Counted from the first letter of the stretch, positions 54,957 to 63,469 are shown. The stretch: 64,000 bases of DNA from Desulfuromonadales bacterium (GCA_024636295.1 JAGXHI010000045.1:28199-92198), one strand, 5' to 3'. Translations and numbers: made by a program. The notes: generated from the sequence alone by a model not told the origin.

Positions 54957-55152
54957 GAGTCTTCCGGCAGATCGGTTCAGGGCTCCTGAAAACACCCTGT
55001 AAAGCGAGAGCCTGTCGTTGTTTTTCGCGGGGCCATCTTGATTGATTGACTGAAAAACCTATCTGTGGTAGTCACAAATTTTTAAAAAACAGATGTTTGC
55101 ATCCTAAAAGACAGTTACATAACAGTCGATATTGCAGGGAGGCTTTTATCTC

Positions 55153-56817
55153 ATGGAAAAGGCGCTACACCATACAGTAGGAGGGCTGCTGGAAGAAATC
55201 GCCGGGCGCTTTCCCGGTCGCGATGCCCTGGTTTATCCGGACCGGGAGTTGAGGTATACCTACAGCGAACTCGACGCCCTGTGCGACAGGGTCGCAAAAG
55301 GCCTTCTCGGCCTCGGGATACGCAAGGGAGATCATCTTGCCATCTGGGCAACGAACGTGCCTGAATGGGTAATCCTTCAATTCGCCACCGCCAGGATCGG
55401 AGCCGTTCTGGTGACCGTAAACACCAATTACAAATCGGCGGAGCTCGAATATATTCTGAATCAGTCCGATGCGACCACCCTTTTTCTGGTACAGGGTTTC
55501 AAGGATACCGATTACGTCGATACCATCAGTGCCGTTGTGCCCGAACTCCGGACCGCCGCACCGGGCGCTCTGGATTGTGCAAAGCTGCCCTTCTTGAAGA
55601 ATGTGGTTTTCATCGGGGGAGATGCTCCCGCCGGAATGCTCTCTTATGAGGAACTGGAGGGTCTGGGCGAAAACGTTTCTCCCGACGAGCTGTTGCGGGT
55701 TAAAAACTCTCTTGATGAGCACGAGGTCATCAACATGCAGTACACCTCGGGGACCACCGGCTTTCCCAAGGGTGTCATGCTCACGCATCACAACATCGTC
55801 AACAACGGCTATTTTATCGGCGAGTGCATGAAGCTCACCGAAAAGGACCGACTCTGCATTCCCGTACCCTTTTTTCATTGTTTCGGGTGTGTTCTGGGGG
55901 TTATGGCCTGCGTGACCCACGGCACGGCCATGGTTCCGGTGGAGACGTTCACTCCCGAGGCGGTGCTCAAAACGGTGCAGGACGAAAAATGCACCGGCCT
56001 GCACGGCGTCCCCACCATGTTCATCGCCGAACTCGAGCATCCGACTTTCCCCAATTACGATCTGTCCAGCCTGCGCACGGGGATCATGGCCGGATCGCCC
56101 TGTCCCATCGAAGTCATGAAGCGGGTGATCCGGGATATGAACGCCTCGGAGATCACCATCGCCTATGGCCAGACTGAATCCTCTCCGGTGATTACCCAGA
56201 CCCGGACGGACGATCCCATCGAGCTTCGCGTGTCCACTGTGGGTCGGGTTTTGCCGAACGTGGAGGTGAAGATCGTGGATATCGAAACAGGCAAGACATT
56301 GCCTTCAGGGAAACAGGGAGAGCTGTGCACGCGAGGCTACCTGGTGATGAAGGGGTATTACAAAATGCTCGAGGAGACCTCCCGCGCCATCGATTCCGAA
56401 GGATGGCTCCATACCGGCGATCTTGCGGTCATGGACGAGAACGGCTACTGCAAGATCACCGGCCGGATCAAGAACATGATCATCCGCGGCGGCGAGAACA
56501 TCTATCCAAGAGAGATCGAGGAATTCCTCTACGCTCATCCCAAGGTCGCCGACGTTCAGGTCTACGGCGTGCCCGACCGCAGGTATGGTGAGCAGGTCAT
56601 GGCGGCCGTCAAGCTCAAAGATGGGGTGGCATGCACCGAGGAGGAAATCCGGGATTTCTGCCGCGGACGCATCGCCAATTACAAGGTGCCTTTCTACGTC
56701 AAGTTCGTCGACGAGTACCCCATGACCGCCAGCGGCAAGATCCAGAAATTCAAGCTGCGGGAAATGGCCATTCGAGAACTGCTGCTGGAGGAAGAGGAGG
56801 CCGTGAAGACGGCATGA
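55153..56817 (+). CDS. AMP-dependent acyl-CoA ligase (FadD-like)
   Basis: A 554-residue acyl-adenylate-forming enzyme. Motifs: ATP loop [20 protein letters not shown], linker region [62 protein letters not shown], and the catalytic Lys in [13 protein letters not shown]. It activates a fatty or related acid to its CoA thioester in the cytoplasm. Chain specificity cannot be told. GGGAGG precedes the ATG by 11 bases. The heptad repeat array follows three bases after its stop. Confidence 0.93.
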   Translation: MEKALHHTVGGLLEEIAGRFPGRDALVYPDRELRYTYSELDALCDRVAKGLLGLGIRKGDHLAIWATNVPEWVILQFATARIGAVLVTVNTNYKSAELEYILNQSDATTLFLVQGFKDTDYVDTISAVVPELRTAAPGALDCAKLPFLKNVVFIGGDAPAGMLSYEELEGLGENVSPDELLRVKNSLDEHEVINMQYTSGTTGFPKGVMLTHHNIVNNGYFIGECMKLTEKDRLCIPVPFFHCFGCVLGVMACVTHGTAMVPVETFTPEAVLKTVQDEKCTGLHGVPTMFIAELEHPTFPNYDLSSLRTGIMAGSPCPIEVMKRVIRDMNASEITIAYGQTESSPVITQTRTDDPIELRVSTVGRVLPNVEVKIVDIETGKTLPSGKQGELCTRGYLVMKGYYKMLEETSRAIDSEGWLHTGDLAVMDENGYCKITGRIKNMIIRGGENIYPREIEEFLYAHPKVADVQVYGVPDRRYGEQVMAAVKLKDGVACTEEEIRDFCRGRIANYKVPFYVKFVDEYPMTASGKIQKFKLREMAIRELLLEEEEAVKTA

Positions 56818-56820
56818 AAC

Positions 56821-56967
56821 AGGTTCAAGGTTCAAGTGACCAGGGACCAGGGACCAGTGACCAGTGACCAGGGACCAGGGACCAGGGACCAGGGACCAGG
56901 GACCAGGGACCAGGGACAACTGACAACTGACAACTGACAACTGACAACTGACAACTGACAACTGACG
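56821..56967. repeat. Phase-locked heptanucleotide tandem array (21 units)
   Basis: Twenty-one consecutive 7-base units in one register: AGGTTCA (2), a mix of AGTGACC and AGGGACC (11), AGGGACA (1), ACTGACA (6) and ACTGACG (1). The general form is A-(G/C)-(G/T)-(G/T)-(A/T)-C-(A/C/G). Unit identity changes across the array while the 7-base phase never slips. It fills almost the whole space between the acyl-CoA ligase stop and the peptidase ATG at 56976. Confidence 0.9.
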
Positions 56968-56975
56968 GATTTAAA

Positions 56976-58166
56976 ATGCGCATCACCCCCACTTCCGAAC
57001 TGGAGACCCGCTGCCGCAAGCTGCAGTCTCTTCTTTGCGAGAAAGAGCTTGACGCCGCCCTGATTCTCCAGAGCGCGGATCTTTTTTATTTCACCGGCTC
57101 GGTTCAGCAGGGTGCGCTTTTCATCCCCGCGGAGGGAGAGCCCGTGTACATGGTCCGCCGGGTGGCGGGGCGGGCGCGGATGGAATGCGGCTTGAAAGAG
57201 GTCGTCCCCTTCCGGGGGCCGGGGGACATTGCCGGCATTCTTTCCGATTACGGCCATGACCTTCCGAAGCGGGCCGGAATGGAGCTGGATGTGGTGCCGG
57301 TGGGCCTTTTCCGTCGTTTTCAGAAAGTGCTCGGCAACTGTGAGATTGTCGACGCTTCACCGCTGATCCGGACGGTGAGGGCGGTTAAGTCCGATTACGA
57401 AATCGAGATCATGAAGGATGCCGCGCTGCAGGCCGACCGGGTTTTTCAGCGGGCCAAAGAAGTCCTCCGCGAGGGCATGACGGACCTGGAACTTGCCGCA
57501 GAGCTGGAGTTCGCCGCCCGCAAGCAGGGACATCAGGGCGTCTCCCGGATGCGGGGGTTCAACTCCGAACTCTTTTTCGGTCAGATCCTCTCCGGCGCCG
57601 ACAGCGCCGTGCCGGCCCACCTCGATGCGCCTCTGGGAGGCATCGGCGTCAGTCCGGCCGTGGGCCACGGGTCGAGTTACAAGCCGATCCGGAAAAACGA
57701 ACCGGTCATCATCGATTTCGTCGGCGCCTTCGATGGGTACATGGTCGACCAGACCCGCCTCATGTGCATCGGGGGCCTGCCCGACCGGCTGCTTAAAGCC
57801 TACGAGGACATGCGGCTGATCCAGAAGCGGCTGAAGGAGATCGCGCGTCCCGGCGTTGGCTGGGGGGCGATTTACGAGGAATGTCTCGGGCTCGCCGTGG
57901 AGATGGGATACAAGGACCATTTCATGGGATCCGCCGGCGACCAGGTTTCCTTTATCGGGCACGGTATCGGCGTGGAAATCGACGAATTCCCCTTCATCGC
58001 CAGAGGATTCAAAAACCAGGTGCTGGAGGAGAAGATGACCTTCGCCTTTGAGCCGAAAGCCGTGTTCCCCGGTCTCGGGGCCGTGGGAATCGAAAACACT
58101 TTCTGGGTGGAGCAGGACGGACTGAAGCACCTGACCTTCTCTCCGGAAGAGCTGGTGGTGCTCTGA
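56976..58166 (+). CDS. M24 family metallopeptidase (Xaa-Pro aminopeptidase-like)
   Basis: A 396-residue pita-bread-fold peptidase with a creatinase-like N domain and a C-terminal metal-binding domain. Ligands: two Asp in VIIDFVGAFDGYMVDQTR, His in IGHGIGVEIDEFP, Glu in FAFEPKAVFPG and Glu in GIENTFWVEQ. It probably removes N-terminal residues before proline. The start sits nine bases after the heptad array; no standard ribosome-binding site is seen, and the upstream repeats would be its leader. Confidence 0.88.
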   Translation: MRITPTSELETRCRKLQSLLCEKELDAALILQSADLFYFTGSVQQGALFIPAEGEPVYMVRRVAGRARMECGLKEVVPFRGPGDIAGILSDYGHDLPKRAGMELDVVPVGLFRRFQKVLGNCEIVDASPLIRTVRAVKSDYEIEIMKDAALQADRVFQRAKEVLREGMTDLELAAELEFAARKQGHQGVSRMRGFNSELFFGQILSGADSAVPAHLDAPLGGIGVSPAVGHGSSYKPIRKNEPVIIDFVGAFDGYMVDQTRLMCIGGLPDRLLKAYEDMRLIQKRLKEIARPGVGWGAIYEECLGLAVEMGYKDHFMGSAGDQVSFIGHGIGVEIDEFPFIARGFKNQVLEEKMTFAFEPKAVFPGLGAVGIENTFWVEQDGLKHLTFSPEELVVL

Positions 58167-58223
58167 AATTCGTACCTGACGCCAGTGCCCAAGGGGGAAT
58201 CCGCGGGTAGAGGAGAGAAACTT

Positions 58224-58937
58224 TTGAGCAACGAAATTCTTGTCCTTGCGGGGACCGCCGCCAGCATTGGATTCATCCACACGATTCTCGGGCCGGATCA
58301 CTACCTTCCCTTCATCGTCATGTCAAAGGCAAGGGGCTGGAGCGGCGCCAAAACCGCGGTCATCACCTTCCTGTGCGGGCTTGGGCACGTCATGGGATCC
58401 ATTATCCTGGGATTGGTCGGCGTGTTCCTTGGCATTGTGGTCTTCAACCTGGAATCCGTCGAGTCCTCTCGAGGCGATCTGACAGCATGGCTTCTGATCG
58501 CCTTCGGCCTCGTTTATCTGCTGTGGGGTATCCGTCGGGCCGTCCGAGACAGATCGCACGAGCATCGCCATGGGCACAGGGACGGGGAGATCCACTCTCA
58601 CCATCACTCTCACGTCTCTGGTCATTCTCATGTCCACACCGGTGCAGATACCGGCAATGTGACGCCCTGGGTGCTCTTCACGATATTTGTACTGGGTCCG
58701 TGCGAGCCATTGATCCCGCTCATTATGTATCCAGCCGCCAAGTTGAGCGTATTGGCGATGATAACAGTGGCCACGGTGTTCGGGCTCGTGACGATCACGA
58801 CGATGTTCGCCTGCGTGATGGCCTCATACTATGGCCTCTCCAAAATTTCGTTTCCTCAGGCGGAGAGGTACTCCCACGCTTTGGCGGGACTCACGATTCT
58901 CCTGTGTGGAGGCGCCATCAAGTTCCTGGGCATGTAA
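58224..58937 (+). CDS. NicO/UreH-like nickel-cobalt transporter family protein
   Basis: A 237-residue six-helix membrane protein. Helix 1 holds HTILGPDHYLPFI, fitting the HX4DH metal motif of NiCoT/NicO/UreH proteins; a His-rich loop (HEHRHGHRDGEIHSHHHSH) lies between helices 3 and 4; FVLGPCEPLIPLIMYPAA is typical of this group. It likely exports or imports Ni2+/Co2+. The start chosen is TTG at 58224, seven bases after AGGAGA; a GTG at 58185 is also possible but its leading residues are hydrophilic. Confidence 0.82.
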   Translation: MSNEILVLAGTAASIGFIHTILGPDHYLPFIVMSKARGWSGAKTAVITFLCGLGHVMGSIILGLVGVFLGIVVFNLESVESSRGDLTAWLLIAFGLVYLLWGIRRAVRDRSHEHRHGHRDGEIHSHHHSHVSGHSHVHTGADTGNVTPWVLFTIFVLGPCEPLIPLIMYPAAKLSVLAMITVATVFGLVTITTMFACVMASYYGLSKISFPQAERYSHALAGLTILLCGGAIKFLGM

Positions 58938-59114
58938 GAAGTCGAGCCGTCCTCTTTTTGCCCCCCCGATGACAAAAGTTTCCTGTAAAGCTTGCCCTCC
59001 AGAGCCTCGATGTCCTACGATATTATCTGCCATGGACACTCTCCGAGGGACGCGCTTCCGTCTCCGGAGTCAGGCCGCATTACCCCCATCCGTACCGCAA
59101 AGGAACTGTTCCAG

Positions 59115-60209
59115 ATGAATATAGAGCAACTGGGCTGGAAGGATCATTTTGCAATCCACCTCGAAACCTGTCAGGGGCAAGACCTCTCCCCCGCACGGGT
59201 GGTTCGTGCGGCAGGCGGCTTTTATTCCCTGCTGAACGCCGGTGGGGAACAGACAGCCACCCTCACCGGGCAACTGCGCCATGCCTCGGCCCAGGACGCC
59301 CTCCCGGTCGTGGGGGATTGGGTCGCCATTGATTCGCCCGCAGAGGAGGGCATCCGCATCCACGCCGTCTTGCCTCGAAAAACCGCCCTGAAACGAGCGT
59401 CCTCGGGAAACCGCAAAGGTCTTGCCGAAAAGCCGGGGATCCCCCAGGTGCTGGCGGCAAATGTGGACACCGCGATTATCGTCAGCGGGCTTGACAACGA
59501 CTACAATCCAAGGCGCATCGAGCGTTACCTGACCCTGGTTTACGAAAGCGGAGCCGCCCCGGTCATCGTACTCAATAAGGCCGATCTCTGCCCCGAGACG
59601 GAGCTGCGTCGTGCCGAAATCGAAGCGATCGCCTTCGGGGTCCCGGTCCTGGTCACCAGTGCGAATCGCGGTGAAGGTCTCGCCGGACTGGCGCCTCATC
59701 TCGAGGCCGGCAGGACACTGGTGCTGATCGGCTCGTCGGGCGCGGGCAAATCCACCCTGCTCAACCAGCTTACTCAGGCCGACCACCAGCGGACCTCCGA
59801 GGTCAGTTCCGCCGTCGGCAAGGGGATCCACACCACAACGCACCGGGAGCTCTTTTCCCTGCCCGGCGGCGCTCTGGTTATCGACACCCCGGGATTGCGC
59901 GAATTGCACCTGTGGGGGGAGAGCGAGGCAGGGCTGGAGGGCACCTTTCCCGAGATTATCGCCTTCGCGGCGCAATGCCGCTTCCGCAACTGCCGGCATG
60001 AGAACGAACGGGGTTGCGCCATCCGACAGGCCCTGCTCGAGGGGACGCTCGACCCCGCGAGGATGGAGAGCTACCAGAAACAACGAACAGAACTCGCCTT
60101 TGCCACTCAGCGCCATGAGTTGGCGGCACAGGTGGCTCAAAAGCGAAAAAGAAAAACGATCTCCCGCGAAGCGAAGCGCTGGCGCCGGGAACATGGTGAC
60201 GAACAGTAA
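59115..60209 (+). CDS. rsgA: Small ribosomal subunit biogenesis GTPase RsgA
   Basis: A 364-residue circularly permuted GTPase acting in 30S subunit maturation. Order: OB-fold, G4 VLNKADLC, G5, then G1 IGSSGAGKSTLLNQL, switch I GKGIHTTTHRELF and G3 VIDTPGLREL, and the zinc-binding CRFRNCRHENERGC. The C terminus is strongly basic (KRKRKTISREAKRWRRE). The start at ATG 59115 is the one before the OB-fold (MNIEQLGWKDHF) with AAAGGA upstream; a frame from 58992 adds 41 dubious residues. A terminator follows. Confidence 0.94.
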   Translation: MNIEQLGWKDHFAIHLETCQGQDLSPARVVRAAGGFYSLLNAGGEQTATLTGQLRHASAQDALPVVGDWVAIDSPAEEGIRIHAVLPRKTALKRASSGNRKGLAEKPGIPQVLAANVDTAIIVSGLDNDYNPRRIERYLTLVYESGAAPVIVLNKADLCPETELRRAEIEAIAFGVPVLVTSANRGEGLAGLAPHLEAGRTLVLIGSSGAGKSTLLNQLTQADHQRTSEVSSAVGKGIHTTTHRELFSLPGGALVIDTPGLRELHLWGESEAGLEGTFPEIIAFAAQCRFRNCRHENERGCAIRQALLEGTLDPARMESYQKQRTELAFATQRHELAAQVAQKRKRKTISREAKRWRREHGDEQ

Positions 60210-60233
60210 GGAAAAAGTCAGAAAAAGAGACAC

Positions 60234-60271
60234 GCCGCCGCACCGGCCCTTGAGCCGGAGGGCGGCTTTTT
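60234..60271 (+). terminator. Terminator of rsgA
   Basis: A two-part stem: GCCGCC/GGCGGC outside and CCGGC/GCCGG inside with small internal bulges, followed by five T. It lies 25 bases after the rsgA stop. Confidence 0.8.
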
Positions 60272-60318
60272 AGTTTTCCTGGAAGAGGGCCAACTCTGAC
60301 CATCACCGTTAGGGCACT

Positions 60319-60360
60319 CCAAATCGAAATCGGGATCGCTATCGGGATCGAAAACAAATG
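60319..60360. repeat. Left inverted hexamer array flanking the four-helix-bundle gene
   Basis: Composed of ATCGNN-type hexamers. Its complement reads GATTTGG-end, GATTTC, GATCCC, GATAGC, GATCCC. The outer 13 bases (CCAAATCGAAATC) are the exact complement of the outer end of the right array (60749-60791). Confidence 0.8.
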
Positions 60361-60744
60361 ACACTTGGACACGAGGAGCATGACGTCTACCGCCTTTCGA
60401 TCGATTACGTCGCCTGGGTATACGAAAAGGCCGGAATTCTCAACGGCGTCCATCGGGCGGCTCGCGATCATTGGTTGCGCGCGAGCCAGTCGATACCGCT
60501 GAACATTGCTCAAGGCAACGGCAAGACAGCTGAAGCGGATCGCAGACGTTATTTCGAAATCGCGCGCGGTTCAGCACTGGAGTGCGCCGCCATTCAGGAT
60601 GTTCTGGTTGTCGGCAACGCTTTGCGGGAAGCGGAGAGCCAGAGCCGTAAAGCTGAACTCGACCGCATGGCGGCGATGCTCAGCCGTCTGGGTGGATGGG
60701 GCTACCAGGTTCGAGAGGATCAGGCGGGCTATGGCATACGGTAA
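60358..60744 (+). CDS. Four-helix-bundle protein (S23/IVS-encoded family)
   Basis: A 128-residue protein of the four-helix-bundle family (TIGR02436; 23S rRNA intervening-sequence protein). The family core is well preserved: RASQSIPLNIAQGNGKTAEADRRRYFEIARGSALECAA. Members bind nucleic acid or form oligomers of unknown purpose, and many are found within intervening sequences of 23S rRNA genes. Here it lies outside any rRNA gene. Its ATG is inside the end of the left repeat, and the right repeat starts five bases after the stop. No ribosome-binding site is obvious. Confidence 0.9.
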   Translation: MTLGHEEHDVYRLSIDYVAWVYEKAGILNGVHRAARDHWLRASQSIPLNIAQGNGKTAEADRRRYFEIARGSALECAAIQDVLVVGNALREAESQSRKAELDRMAAMLSRLGGWGYQVREDQAGYGIR

Positions 60745-60748
60745 GAAT

Positions 60749-60791
60749 GTTTGTGATCCCGATTTCGATCCCGATAGCGATTTCGATTTGG
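60749..60791. repeat. Right inverted hexamer array flanking the four-helix-bundle gene
   Basis: Hexamers in order GATCCC, GATTTC, GATCCC, GATAGC, GATTTC, GATTTG(G). It is an inverted, rearranged copy of the left array, ending with GATTTCGATTTGG. Confidence 0.8.
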
Positions 60792-60833
60792 ACAAAGAAC
60801 AGCGCCAGCCAAACGTTCCTGGCCAATGTTTGA

Positions 60834-60875
60834 CAACGACTGCTCGGGCACAGCAACGTCAAAACCACCATGATC
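60834..60875 (+). pseudogene. C-terminal scrap of an integron-type tyrosine recombinase
   Basis: After a stop codon the frame reads QRLLGHSNVKTTMI, the conserved box II region (LLGH-S-x-V-x-T-T-M-I) of tyrosine recombinases, most like integron integrases. The expected continuation YTHVL is absent: the frame runs directly into RAYT-like sequence. Only about 14 residues remain. Confidence 0.5.
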
Positions 60876-61163
60876 AATCGGGAAACATTGGTAACGTCCC
60901 ACCGAGAATGGGTGGAGGCTGCGCTGGCTTCGGAAGAGAGCCAACGGATCGATGTCTGGACAAAAAGTCTTGCTGTCGGAAGCCAGAAATTTGTACTGGA
61001 AACTCAAGATATTCTTGGAGCGGGCGGGAGAGGTCGTGACATTTTGAGAGTCGGTGCTTCCTTTGTTCTCCGTGAACACCAGGAAGTTTATGGCGGCAGT
61101 TTCAGCCCAGGAAATCGGCCTATAGCCTCAGATAATACCCATTTGTGGAATGTTTTTATTTAG
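60870..61163 (+). pseudogene. C-terminal remnant of a REP-associated tyrosine transposase (RAYT)
   Basis: A 97-codon frame. HREWVEAALASE, the central WTKSLAVGSQKFVLETQDIL and FVLREHQEVYGG followed by NTHLWNV closely follow the C-terminal pattern of RAYT/Y1-type transposases (W-T-E-S-L-A-V-G-S-x-x-F-V, LREEQxPY). The catalytic HUH and Tyr part is missing. The nearby repeated palindromes could be substrates of the lost enzyme family (inference). Confidence 0.6.
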
Positions 61164-61244
61164 AATTCAATATCTTGTCTTGGTCCGACCCTGCTTTGCC
61201 TCATTCTAGGAGTATTGATTTTTTCCTGTTAATCGTGACTTACA

Positions 61245-61280
61245 AGAAACATCCGACTGGTTAACCAGTCGGATGTTTCT
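61245..61280. terminator. 36-base perfect palindrome, probable terminator
   Basis: AGAAACATCCGACTGGTT followed by its exact complement. It lies about 90 bases beyond the stop of the minus-strand lipoprotein gene and is the most likely end of that transcript, though no T-run follows on either strand. The remainder of 61164-61370 shows nothing else. Confidence 0.55.
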
Positions 61281-61370
61281 GATTGTTAATATGGATTAGG
61301 GGTGCCGAAGGGGATTGTTCGATTTTAAAAAATGATCTCTCTCGGTAAAAATAGGGCAGAATTTGCGCAC

Positions 61371-62456
61371 CTAGAAGGGCTCCCGTCCCAATATTGTAAA
61401 TATCGTGGTTCCTCGTCTATTTTTATCGAGATCGGGGAACTTATCCAATAACCAAAATTGGATATCAGGTTCTTCATTATTTTGTGGATGCAAAACAATT
61501 TGGCATCCCGGACCAACATCTTTTGTATTGTTGAGCTTTAAATTCGAAGCACATCCACTCACTTCAAAACTATCACCTTGCCAAATTTCGTAAACTGTAC
61601 TGAGAATAACATTAAAGGATTTTGTCTCATTTTTGGCCGGATTATCGACTTTTATTTTGATCTTTCCGACATCGAGAATAGTGCAGGCTTCTTTGTTCCC
61701 TAGGTCACACGATTGGATGAAGTATTTCTTAGCTTTGTCAAAGTTCTGTTTGTCATAAGTTTGATTACTGAAAATATATCCCATATTATATAGAGAATTC
61801 GCTTTGCCGTTCCGGTTGTATTGGGTATCGAGCGACTTTTGGAAGTCATTAATGGCACTGTCATATTTTTTCATCATCCGATAGCAATACCCTCTTTTAG
61901 CAAAGGACTCACCATTACTATCATCAATGTTAATAGCTTTTGAATATTCTTCGACAGAATCCTTCCAGTTCTGTTGCTTCAAAAACATATTTCCGAGATC
62001 AGCATGTTTTTTTGCTTCCTCGGCAAGTTTTTTGCGCTCGGTCTCAAGCCGAATACGTTCCTGCTCTTGGGCCACCTTGATTCGGGCACGCTCCTTTTCT
62101 TCCTCGATTTCTTTTTTGGTTACCCGATAGTAAACGAGGTTTTTTCCGTCTTCTCCATTCAAGTGAAGTTCTTTGTTTGTGATGGTGAAGGAAAAAATGT
62201 TGGTGCCATACATGCCAATGTCAATCAGCAAATGCTCCTTGTCGACAAACCGGTACTTACCAACCATGGTTCCCTTTTCACCACTGAAATTCGCCGTCCC
62301 GTCCTCGAAAAAATCAACCGTTTCCTTGTTGTTGGAGTTGCGCCATTTGCCCAAAATGGATTTTTCTGGACTTGAACAGGAAATAAGAAAACATAGCCCC
62401 GAGAAAATCAAAAGAAAAGCCAGTAAAACTCTAAAATGTCCGTTTGCAAAATTCAT
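61371..62456 (-). CDS. Lipoprotein with TPR-like repeats
   Basis: A 361-residue lipoprotein (lipobox LISC). Residues ~30-110 form a lipocalin-like beta domain (ILGKWRNSNNKETVDFFEDG), then a highly charged coiled coil (IEEEKERARIKVAQEQERI), then TPR/Sel1-like repeats (about 150-270; NMFLKQQNWKDSVEEYSKAI, YDSAINDFQKSLDTQYNRNG), and a C-terminal domain with conserved Cys. GGAGG lies six bases before the chosen ATG; four extra residues are possible. Codon use is AT-rich, unlike the rest of the window. Function unknown; it probably forms an operon with the upstream peptidase-like gene. Confidence 0.72.
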   Translation of the reverse strand: MNFANGHFRVLLAFLLIFSGLCFLISCSSPEKSILGKWRNSNNKETVDFFEDGTANFSGEKGTMVGKYRFVDKEHLLIDIGMYGTNIFSFTITNKELHLNGEDGKNLVYYRVTKKEIEEEKERARIKVAQEQERIRLETERKKLAEEAKKHADLGNMFLKQQNWKDSVEEYSKAINIDDSNGESFAKRGYCYRMMKKYDSAINDFQKSLDTQYNRNGKANSLYNMGYIFSNQTYDKQNFDKAKKYFIQSCDLGNKEACTILDVGKIKIKVDNPAKNETKSFNVILSTVYEIWQGDSFEVSGCASNLKLNNTKDVGPGCQIVLHPQNNEEPDIQFWLLDKFPDLDKNRRGTTIFTILGREPF

Positions 62457-62532
62457 ATTGTCCTCCATTGTCTAAACGGTCATGATAAATAAACAATAAT
62501 TATTGTGGAGCTATTCAGAAGTTTAATTCCTT

Positions 62533-63294
62533 TTATGATGAATTTGAATATCCTACTATCATTGACGCAAACCATTGTTTTCGGAGGGGAGAGAAGAAAA
62601 ATATATTCGTTCGAAGTAATTGCTGCTGGTCAATAAACTTGGCAACAAATAACGGCTTGCCTTGTGATTTGAGAACCTGGCCTCCCCCCCCCTCAAAGAC
62701 GTTTGCACCGGCCGCTCTGTAGGCATCGCGGATTAGTTCAGTACAGTAAAGTCGAGACGAATCTGCTAAATCAAAGTCATTGTCAAAAGGCACTTTGGCC
62801 GCAGCGGCAGAAAGGGCAAAATCGGCCGCATTTTTAGCCACCTGTCGGCTGAACTCTCTACGCTCGGGAATTACGAAGCGCATAATAGAGACCTCCGACG
62901 CGTAGAAATTTGATGTGAAGTTTGAAAGAGGTTCGGCCCGAACGACCGGATTGTATGTTTCGTCGCTTGGCGCAGCATGAACGACTACCATTCTACCGTC
63001 CTTATGGCAAACGATACCAACGTGGGAAAAACGTGATTGGCGGTCGAAGTTCAGAACAAAATAACTGGTCAAAGATGTTCCACGTCTAAAGATAAGGTCC
63101 CCGTCCCATAGAATTTTTTGTTCATAATCAGGGAGCAACTCGTAATGGTCGATTTTTTCATCTTTTAGTTTGGAGCCATCAATTTTTAAATTTAATAGTG
63201 AATTGTTGACGTTGTTTAAAATATTTATACCTATTATAACTACACAGGCAAAAATAATAAATAAAAAATAAATGAATTTATTTGATGCAATCAA
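62533..63294 (-). CDS. Membrane-anchored YiiX/permuted NlpC-P60-like hydrolase
   Basis: A 253-residue protein with one N-terminal membrane helix (FIYFLFIIFACVVIIGINIL). The soluble part resembles permuted papain-fold amidases of the YiiX/YebB type: DGDLIFRRGTSLTSYFVL, then RFSHVGIVCHKDG with the catalytic His, and SSRLYCTELIRDAYRAAGA with the catalytic Cys. It may cleave peptide or amide bonds in the envelope. The only recognised start is TTG at 63294, and the frame stays open upstream to 63423 with coding-like sequence but no start codon. A strong AAAGGAGG sits at 63353-63360, so the real start is uncertain. Confidence 0.68.
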   Translation of the reverse strand: MIASNKFIYFLFIIFACVVIIGINILNNVNNSLLNLKIDGSKLKDEKIDHYELLPDYEQKILWDGDLIFRRGTSLTSYFVLNFDRQSRFSHVGIVCHKDGRMVVVHAAPSDETYNPVVRAEPLSNFTSNFYASEVSIMRFVIPERREFSRQVAKNAADFALSAAAAKVPFDNDFDLADSSRLYCTELIRDAYRAAGANVFEGGGGQVLKSQGKPLFVAKFIDQQQLLRTNIFFFSPLRKQWFASMIVGYSNSS

Positions 63295-63341
63295 TTCGAA
63301 GTTTCTCTCTTGAAAACGTTCGTAAAAAACCTCAAAGCCAC
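63291..63341 (-). CDS. Possible short leader ORF coupled to the YiiX-like gene
   Basis: A GTG-started frame of 16 codons whose TGA overlaps the TTG start of the hydrolase gene. The AAAGGAGG at 63353-63360 lies 11 bases upstream of the GTG, which is rather far. It could be a leader peptide giving translational coupling, or a by-product of a miscalled start. Confidence 0.2.
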   Translation of the reverse strand: MALRFFTNVFKRETSN

Positions 63342-63435
63342 TATTGTTAAGACCTCCTTTATTTCGGTCTAGAATTATTGAAATAGAAGAAAATTTCGTT
63401 ATGTTAAAAGTCAGATCAACCTATGAAAAACAAAA

Positions 63436-63469
63436 GCCATCCCCAGCGCCTATTTGCCGCAGAGATGGC
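63436..63469 (-). terminator. Second terminator-like hairpin of the riboswitch leader
   Basis: On the minus strand GCCATC ... GATGGC followed by TTTTGTTTTT. The inner part is weakly paired. GCCATC/GATGGC is the same pair used in the predicted aptamer stem upstream. Confidence 0.4.

Noticed and set aside
56821..56967. CRISPR array
   Set aside because: Units are 7 bases long without spacers; no cas genes.
56305..57257. Minus-strand frames with repeating PGPWSLV and SVVSCQL peptides
   Set aside because: They arise because a 7-base repeat gives a 7-residue period in any frame; no start signal and antisense to real genes.
60506..61039. Plus-strand frame of 177 codons across the four-helix-bundle gene and the right repeat
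   Set aside because: It is in another frame of the four-helix gene and continues through hexamer repeats (alternating Asp-rich codons), not a gene.
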